In this document: positions 1-4,528 of the stretch, in pieces | Numbering within the stretch: the first letter of the stretch is position 1 | Layout: each line of letters opens with the position of its first letter | DNA from: Chitinispirillaceae bacterium | Lineage (GTDB): Bacteria > Fibrobacterota > Chitinivibrionia > Chitinivibrionales > Chitinispirillaceae | Direction of reading: 5' to 3' | Assembly: GCA_016926315.1 (NCBI GenBank) | Contig: JAFGOU010000418.1 | Location: forward strand, 1-8,572 | Length of the DNA: 8,572 nucleotides | Translations under genes and position numbers: made by a program | Notes under the pieces: model-generated | Seen by the model: the letters and a program-made list of their open reading frames with translations, nothing else | Told to the model about the DNA's origin: nothing | The model's database searches: none

Positions 1-507
1 CTCACCCTGATCGACACCGACATCGGCATGTACGATACCAACAAGAAGATGAACCCGCCATTGCGTACCGCAGCCGACCGCACCGCGATCATCGAAGGCC
101 TGTGCGACGGCACTATCGACGTGATCGCGAGCGACCACGCGCCGCACGTTGCCGAAGAGAAAGAGGTGGAGTTCGACGCAGCCGCGTTCGGTGTGATCGG
201 TCTCGAGACCTCGCTCGGCGTGGTCCTGACCATGCTGGTGGATAAAAATCTGCTTATGCCCGCAGACCTTGTCGAGAAAATGAGTCTTAATCCCAACCGG
301 ATACTGAACCTTCCCGGCGGCACGCTCTCGGTCGGCGCGGCGGCTGACATCACGATAATCGATCCCAGGGCGACGTGGAAGGTCGATTCCCGTACCTTTT
401 TCTCCAAGTCCCGGAACACCCCGTTTGAAGGGTTCGCGCTTAAAGGAAGGGCAGCCATGACCATACTCGATGGACGAGTCGCCTTTGAGCAGGAGGACGA
501 AGCATGA
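1..507 (+). CDS. pyrC: Dihydroorotase, class I, C-terminal part (5' end outside window)
   Basis: Dihydroorotase closes N-carbamoyl-L-aspartate to dihydroorotate, the third step of de novo pyrimidine synthesis, in the cytoplasm. The frame is open from base 1 to TGA at 505-507, giving 168 codons of a family usually about 420-430 residues long, so the N-terminal HxH zinc motif lies outside. Visible family signatures are KMNPPLR (46-66), whose Asn contacts substrate, and IASDHAPH (124-147), whose Asp (133-135) is the metal-binding catalytic residue. Further on are GLETSLG, LNPNRIL, the AADITIIDP strand of the small beta-sandwich domain, and NTPFEG near the end, all typical of the PyrC/allantoinase amidohydrolase group. 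The stop overlaps an ATG at 504 preceded by a strong ribosome site, suggesting coupling to a following small gene. Identity is secure. Class I (long, bacterial-type) rather than the short E. coli type is judged from the NPPLR and SDHAPH sequences. Confidence 0.95.
   Translation, partial: LTLIDTDIGMYDTNKKMNPPLRTAADRTAIIEGLCDGTIDVIASDHAPHVAEEKEVEFDAAAFGVIGLETSLGVVLTMLVDKNLLMPADLVEKMSLNPNRILNLPGGTLSVGAAADITIIDPRATWKVDSRTFFSKSRNTPFEGFALKGRAAMTILDGRVAFEQEDEA
491..496 (+). promoter_or_regulatory. Strong Shine-Dalgarno site (AGGAGG) inside the pyrC 3' end
   Basis: AGGAGG lies 7 bases before ATG 504, whose second and third bases begin the pyrC stop TGA (ATGA overlap). This near-perfect ribosome site argues that a small gene really started at 504, although the frame from that ATG now ends after seven codons. 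It is the strongest ribosome site seen in the left part of the window. Confidence 0.6.
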
Positions 508-663
508 TAATAGCGGCACGCCGGTAAAGGTTGCCTCTCCTGCCGAACGCGATGCATTTTATGAAAAAAAAACGTTTTAACGTCACTGTTCCATGCGATA
601 AGCGATTTTATCATTAACGGTGCGGCCACGCTCTTTGCAGGTGGTTTTTTGCTGATCCGATGA
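504..663 (+). pseudogene. Disrupted small gene, probable one-helix membrane protein
   Basis: From ATG 504 the frame stops at once (TAA 525-527). The -1 frame from about 506 reads DNSGTPVKVASPAERDAFYE and two Lys codons into a run of nine A (564-572), then stops at TAA 578. Slipping -1 again at that A run opens NVLTSLFHAISDFIING followed by AATLFAGGFLLIR. This is a convincing hydrophobic helix ending at TGA 661-663, which overlaps the sulfatase ATG at 660. A gene with ATGA overlaps at both ends, a strong SD and protein-like sequence fits a coupled small membrane protein of about 50-55 residues whose present sequence lacks one base at two places. Alternatives are decay, homopolymer sequencing error, a TTG start at 485 with programmed -1 slippage at the A run, or chance. 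No family is recognised. Confidence 0.4.
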
Positions 664-2267
664 CTCGATCTATTTTTAAAAACAAGCGCTGTATCATTTC
701 ACTTCTCCTCGTGTCAGCGGCAGCGATATTCCCTCCATTTTTTCTCCATGTACGCAACGGCGGCCGATTCCCTTTGTCTGACGCCCTCTGCCCGGCGTTA
801 AGTATTGCTGTCGTTGCCGCGGTCCTCTGGCTGGCTCTTTGGGCGGTAAACCGGCGCTGCGAAAAATCGGCGATACTGATAGCGGTAAATCTGCTGCTTG
901 TTTTCGGATATGGCGATCTGACCGCGTTTTTGTATCCGGTACGCATCAACATCGGCGGCTTTGGTGCGATTGGATATAATAAGCTGTATTTTTGCGCGGT
1001 CATCATTCTCAATAGCGTACTGTATGTCGTGCTGAAAAGGTGGCCCGGAATCGAACCGGCCGGCGGTAAGGTGATGCTGGGGACGATCGCCGCTGCATTC
1101 GTCGTTTCTCTGGGATCGCGTGCTCATGAAACCCTGAACATTCATGATGGCAGTGTATCATTGCACGACCAAAGAGTGCAGGCGCTTCTGGAAAATGAGG
1201 GACCTTCGGCACCACATCGAAAAAATCCCGACATTTTTCATATTATCCTCGATGCACATCCCCGATCTGATATCCTGAAGGAACATTTTGACCATGACAA
1301 CAGCGGTTTTATCAGGTTTCTGGAAGGTCATGGGTTTGTACTGCCCCGGCAGAGTTGGTCAAACTACGCCAGTACCGAATTATCCATTCCGGCAACGCTC
1401 AATAGTCTCTACGTGCACCAATCCTTGCCGGCGGCGGGACAATACACGGTTTCGAATCTGCAGTATGTGCGCGAATTGAGAGCCAATCCGCTGGTAATAA
1501 CCTATCTTCAAAAACGGGGATATCGCGTCTACGTTACGAAACACGGATTGGAGACGGAGGAATCGGGAAGCGCGGGCCGTTTTTTAAAACCGCGCTCCGA
1601 GATATTCGGAATTCTCTGGGATGAGTTCAATGAAGCGCTCTTGCTGATGACGCCGGCAAGGTTGATCATGGAAGTATCGGGATTCCGCGAGCCGCCCTTT
1701 TTCGAAAAACACCGCCGATTGATACGGTTTGCGCTGGAATTCTGCGCTACTGCCCACAAGATCAAGGGCCCGAAATATGTATTCGCGCATATCCTTGCTC
1801 CTCATACTCCCATTGTTTTCGGCCCGCACGGCGAGGAGCTTCAGCCGGGACCGGCGTACCTGAACAATCCACGTGCCGACCCGGGCAGATTCGTCAAAGC
1901 CAGCAGCGATGAAATCGCGTTTCTTGATTCCATAGTGGCTCGGACGATTTCGCAGATGATCGCCGCCGACAGTACTATCGTCATTATCCTCCAATCGGAC
2001 CACGGCGAGTTCACGCAATGGCCGCAGGAAGAGCGTCCGGATAGGGCGGTGATTCGACAACGGCACGGTATTCTGAATGCATTGCGAATCCCGGGACGAC
2101 GGATGCGCATCAGCGATACCATGACCGCGATCAATACCTACCCGGTAGTATTCAATGCGCTTTTCGGGACCGCGTTGCCGCTGCTGGAGGACAGGGTTTT
2201 TTACAACAGCATCGGTTCGCCGTTTACGCTAAGTGAAGTGTCGGATACATTGGGATTGCCAAAGTAA
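660..2267 (+). CDS. Membrane-anchored sulfatase / alkaline phosphatase superfamily protein
   Basis: The 535-residue protein has a hydrophobic N-terminal part with about five membrane spans (roughly 12-30, 46-64, 71-93, 108-126, 138-153). An extracytoplasmic catalytic domain follows from about residue 189. Superfamily motifs are HIILDAH (metal Asp198), SNYASTELSIPATLN (233-247; Thr239, or Ser238, as phospho/sulfo-acceptor nucleophile), FAHILAPHTP (375-384), and IILQSDHGE (442-450; metal Asp447 and His448). RHGILNALRIPG (469-480) is the usual last block. Family members hydrolyse sulfate esters or transfer phosphoglycerol or phosphoethanolamine to envelope glycans. The substrate cannot be read here, and no Cys-x-Pro-x-Arg formylglycine signature is present, which favours the phosphotransferase/LTA-synthase-like branch over true sulfatases. 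ATG 660 overlaps the preceding TGA and no upstream start exists in frame, since TAA at 615 closes it. The SD is weak (AGGTGG, 639-644), consistent with coupled translation. Confidence 0.85.
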   Translation: MTRSIFKNKRCIISLLLVSAAAIFPPFFLHVRNGGRFPLSDALCPALSIAVVAAVLWLALWAVNRRCEKSAILIAVNLLLVFGYGDLTAFLYPVRINIGGFGAIGYNKLYFCAVIILNSVLYVVLKRWPGIEPAGGKVMLGTIAAAFVVSLGSRAHETLNIHDGSVSLHDQRVQALLENEGPSAPHRKNPDIFHIILDAHPRSDILKEHFDHDNSGFIRFLEGHGFVLPRQSWSNYASTELSIPATLNSLYVHQSLPAAGQYTVSNLQYVRELRANPLVITYLQKRGYRVYVTKHGLETEESGSAGRFLKPRSEIFGILWDEFNEALLLMTPARLIMEVSGFREPPFFEKHRRLIRFALEFCATAHKIKGPKYVFAHILAPHTPIVFGPHGEELQPGPAYLNNPRADPGRFVKASSDEIAFLDSIVARTISQMIAADSTIVIILQSDHGEFTQWPQEERPDRAVIRQRHGILNALRIPGRRMRISDTMTAINTYPVVFNALFGTALPLLEDRVFYNSIGSPFTLSEVSDTLGLPK

Positions 2268-2440
2268 TCCGTCAGCCTGCGGTAGCCGACCGTAGCAACG
2301 GAAAGGCTGGCCGGAGCCGCATACGGGATCAAACAGAACGGTTCGTCCACTCTCAGGAAAGAAGTGATCGATCAACCCGCTTTGCTTCCGAAATACTGCG
2401 CGGCAGGAGCAGCAAAACGCAACTTACCGGATGGAGATGG
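2268..2440 (+). other. Spacer without a recognisable gene
   Basis: No coding frame with protein-like composition was found on either strand. An imperfect stem can be drawn (CAGCCT 2273-2278 with AGGCTG 2304-2309), but no T tract follows, so it is not a convincing intrinsic terminator for the sulfatase gene. AGGAGC at 2405-2410 is too far from any good start. A promoter for the downstream RHS locus would be expected here or in the AT-rich stretch 2460-2515, but no clear -35/-10 pair stands out. Confidence 0.5.
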
Positions 2441-2702
2441 ATGAACATTCGACCCGGCCTTTTTTTCGCATTTTTAACCTGATTTTATTTATATTATTAC
2501 AAAACCCGTTTGTCATGCCAAAAACGGGCCGGGTCACTAACGGTGACCTATGGGGAACCGGGATGGTGGTAGTTACTTCTTTACGATATCGTAACGGCCG
2601 GAAATTTAAAAGTCGAAGATCTGCGATAACAGGGTAAACCATTTTGGCCGGGAAAAGCATCGATAAAATGACTGTTGCAACCGAAACGCCGGTATCGAGC
2701 GC
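2441..2702 (+). pseudogene. Decayed 5' end of the FN3/PA14/RHS gene (signal peptide and beta-repeat remnant)
   Basis: ATG 2441 reads MNIRPGLFFAFLT and then stops (TGA 2480). The adjacent frame continues with LILFILLQNPFVMPKTG, so the two together look like a signal peptide broken near the T-rich runs at 2460-2475. GRVTNGDLWGTGMVVVTS follows in frame 1. Frame 2 gives YDIVTAGNLKVEDL to a stop at 2627. Frame 1, after its own TAA at 2635, gives LAGKSIDKMTVATETPVSSA up to the first FN3 domain, which is in frame 2. G-x-L, AGKSID and ATxTP are the kind of segments seen in secreted beta-repeat modules that precede FN3 domains, so the region is best read as one coding stretch with several indels or stops. 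GGAG (2433-2436) is a possible ribosome site. This is pattern reading; a chance match of short segments is not excluded. Confidence 0.35.
2532..2548 (+). repeat. Perfect short inverted repeat (hairpin)
   Basis: GGTCAC and GTGACC form a perfect 6-bp stem around the loop TAACG. It lies about 150 bases before the first FN3 domain. There is no T tract, so it is not a terminator; an operator or RNA stem is possible, as is chance. Confidence 0.3.
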
Positions 2703-4528
2703 CAACCGCGCCCTCGAATCTTGCCGGGACCGCTGCTTCAGGCACCCAGATCAACCTGACCTGGTCGGATAACAGCGATAACGAAGAGAGCTTTATCATC
2801 GAGCAGTCGACCGACGGAACCAGCTTTACCCAGATCGCTTCCAAATCAGCCAATAGCACCAGCCATTCAGCCACCGGACTTCTGCCCGCTACCACCTATA
2901 CGTTCAGGATCAAGGCGGTGAACAGTGCCGGAGCATCAGCCTGGTCAGCCGTTGCCACCGCTGCCACGCAGTCTACCACTGCCGGCGCCATCAGCCGCGA
3001 GATCTGGTACACGATCGACCCGGCCCAGGGGTGCGCAGGCATACCGGTCAACACGCCGCCTGACGAGACAGCCATGCTTTTCTGTCTGCAGGAGCCGTCA
3101 AACTTTGCCGACACGTACGGCACAAGGAACCGCGGATTTCTCATCGCGCCGGCAAGCGGCGACTATGTGTTCTGGATCTGCGGGGACGATCATGCCCAGC
3201 TCTGGCTCTCGAGCGACGAGGACCCGGCCAACAAGACAAAGATCGCGTATTACTCCTACTGGACCGATCCGCTCCAGTGGAACAAGTACAGCACGCAAAA
3301 GTCCGCATCCATACCTCTTGTCGCGGGCAAGCGCTACTACATCGAGACCCTGCACATTGACCGGGATGTCGGCTCTGACCACATGGCAGCAGGCTGGGCA
3401 AAACCCGGCCAGAGCACCACCGCACCCTCCGAGATCATCCCCGGCTCTGTGCTCTCATTATATGTCGGCCCGGCCGCGCCATCCGCGCTTTCGGCTTCCA
3501 CCGTCTCCTCGACCCAGATCGATCTTGCATGGACCGATAACTCCGACAACGAGACCGGGTTTATCATCGAAGGATCGCTTGCAGGACAGACCTTTGCCCA
3601 ACTCGGCACTGCCCCTGCCAATGCAACATCTTTTGCCGCCGTTAACCTAACACCCAATACCCAATACCAATTCCGTATTAAAGCAACCAACTATGCCGGC
3701 AGTTCCGCCTACACCTCAACCGCCACCGCCGTCACCGGCCAGCCCGGCGACCAGGAGGGGCCTGAACTTTCTCCCCAACTGCTCTCGTTTGCCATCTACT
3801 CGCAGGATTTGAGCCTGGTCCAGGACAGCAGCGCATTTTCCGGCGGCGGCGCGGTCGGCTCCAATACCCTCGTGAAGATCATGCCCTACGCATCGATTTA
3901 CGGCGACGTCGTGTCCGGCGGCAATGTTGACATAAGAGACCACGTTACCGTCAACGGCGACGTTACCTGCGCAGGATCCCTTGCCAAGGTCGAATCCGCC
4001 TCCATTTCCGGGACCGTGACTGAAGGCGCAGAGGTAGCCATCGTTGACATTCCGTCGTTGTCCTTCAGCTACGGCACCACCAATGTCACGGTTGAATCCG
4101 GCCAGTCCCTTACCCTGCAGCCCGGCAGTTACAAAAATCTTACCGTCAACAGCGGCGGGACCATCACGTTCCTTCCCGGTTATTACGCCTTTAAATTACT
4201 GAATCTTGGCCCCACTTCCACCGCCCTGTTCAACGTTCCCATCAACAAGGTCATCGAGATCAACGTCGGAACATCCCTGAACCTGCAGGACGGCGCAATC
4301 GCCAAATTCCCGGTCAAGGGCTATGCTCCGTGCGTCAAAATCTACACCAACGCCTATATCGTTGATATCGGCTACGACGTCCAGCTTTCCGGCATACTCA
4401 CCGCCCCGAACGCGGCCGTGCATATCTACTCGCGCCAAAGTCGAAGGAGCGATCTATGCAAAGAACCTACAACTGGAAGCAGGGGCCGTGTTTGTGAGCA
4501 GTTGCGTGAATCCCAATGCCGACGATGA
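2675..4528 (+). CDS. Secreted modular protein: FN3-PA14-FN3-beta-helix region (N-terminal half of a frameshifted RHS protein)
   Basis: Clean coding identity begins at about 2699; the in-frame TTG at 2675 is only the first possible start after a stop at 2669. Residues counted from 2675: FN3 domain 1 (about 9-99), PA14-like sugar-binding domain (108-262, with IWYTIDP, GDYVFWICGDDHAQLWLS and KRYYIETLH), FN3 domain 2 (266-355), then a Gly/Val/Thr-rich beta-helix or polymer-forming region (371-587: SIYGDVVSGGNVDIRDHV, VESGQSLTLQPGSYKNLTV). Such modules are extracellular adhesive or scaffold parts and would need export, yet no signal peptide remains in this frame. The last ~30 residues after 4433 (Arg/Ser/Cys-rich) are out of frame: the beta-helix continues one base later as AKVEGAIYAKNLQLEAGA in the next ORF. 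The two ORFs are therefore parts of one gene. TGA at 4526-4528 is not the natural end. Confidence 0.75.
   Translation: MQPKRRYRAPTAPSNLAGTAASGTQINLTWSDNSDNEESFIIEQSTDGTSFTQIASKSANSTSHSATGLLPATTYTFRIKAVNSAGASAWSAVATAATQSTTAGAISREIWYTIDPAQGCAGIPVNTPPDETAMLFCLQEPSNFADTYGTRNRGFLIAPASGDYVFWICGDDHAQLWLSSDEDPANKTKIAYYSYWTDPLQWNKYSTQKSASIPLVAGKRYYIETLHIDRDVGSDHMAAGWAKPGQSTTAPSEIIPGSVLSLYVGPAAPSALSASTVSSTQIDLAWTDNSDNETGFIIEGSLAGQTFAQLGTAPANATSFAAVNLTPNTQYQFRIKATNYAGSSAYTSTATAVTGQPGDQEGPELSPQLLSFAIYSQDLSLVQDSSAFSGGGAVGSNTLVKIMPYASIYGDVVSGGNVDIRDHVTVNGDVTCAGSLAKVESASISGTVTEGAEVAIVDIPSLSFSYGTTNVTVESGQSLTLQPGSYKNLTVNSGGTITFLPGYYAFKLLNLGPTSTALFNVPINKVIEINVGTSLNLQDGAIAKFPVKGYAPCVKIYTNAYIVDIGYDVQLSGILTAPNAAVHIYSRQSRRSDLCKEPTTGSRGRVCEQLRESQCRR
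2699..2968 (+). repeat. Fibronectin type III module, copy 1
   Basis: The module starts at PTAPSNLAG and includes INLTWSDNSDNEESFIIE, LLPATTYTFRIKAVNSAG and the closing ATAATQ. It is a clear paralogue of the module at 3470-3739: both have TQI-(N/D)-L-x-W-(S/T)-DNSDNE and (T/Q)YxFRIKAxNxAG. At DNA level the shared blocks are ACCCAGATC and TTTATCATCGA. It points to intragenic duplication of an adhesive beta-sandwich domain. Confidence 0.85.
2996..3460 (+). other. PA14-like domain within the FN3/RHS protein
   Basis: Starts at SREIWYTI, with IPVNTPPDETAML, a core of GFLIAPASGDYVFWICGDD, AQLWLSSDEDPANKTKIA, the long strand KRYYIETLHIDRDVGSDHMA and a closing AAGWAKPG. This matches the PA14 beta-barrel pattern: the 'fgfwi-gDD-a-LwlS' block followed by 'k-YYie-lh-e--g-dh--v-W'. 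PA14 domains bind carbohydrate or act as protein-interaction modules on secreted enzymes and toxins. The ligand is not predictable from sequence. Confidence 0.75.
3470..3739 (+). repeat. Fibronectin type III module, copy 2
   Basis: Starts at PAAPSALSAS, with IDLAWTDNSDNETGFIIE, NLTPNTQYQFRIKATNYAG and the closing TATAVTG. Same layout and length as the module at 2699-2968, placed on the other side of the PA14 domain, so PA14 sits between two paralogous FN3 units. Confidence 0.85.

Noticed and set aside
561..617. Short frame MKKKRFNVTVPCDKRFYH beginning with ATG in the pyrC-sulfatase gap
   Set aside because: No ribosome site, only 18 codons, and it lies in a different frame from the coupled hydrophobic reading that joins the sulfatase start.
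1584..2066. Open frame of 160 codons on the minus strand
   Set aside because: Antisense to the conserved catalytic domain of the sulfatase-family gene, with Arg-rich shadow composition and no domain-like content.
2625..2705. Possible c-di-GMP (GEMM-type) riboswitch, from AGGGTAAACC near 2631 and a short following stem
   Set aside because: The conserved GCAAAGCC block and the second stem with its tetraloop receptor are not present; the similarity is limited to a few bases, and the same DNA reads as protein remnant.
2925..3650. Open frame of 241 codons on the plus strand, rich in Pro, Arg, Ser and Thr
   Set aside because: Out-of-frame shadow of the FN3/PA14 coding sequence in GC-rich DNA; the PA14 and FN3 motifs are in the other frame.
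4445..4497. AAGGAG followed 7-8 bases later by ATG 4456, looking like a new gene start at the frame break
   Set aside because: The frame closes after 13 codons (TGA 4495-4497) and overlaps clear beta-helix coding in frame 0; the SD match is a by-product of the codons for VEGAIY.
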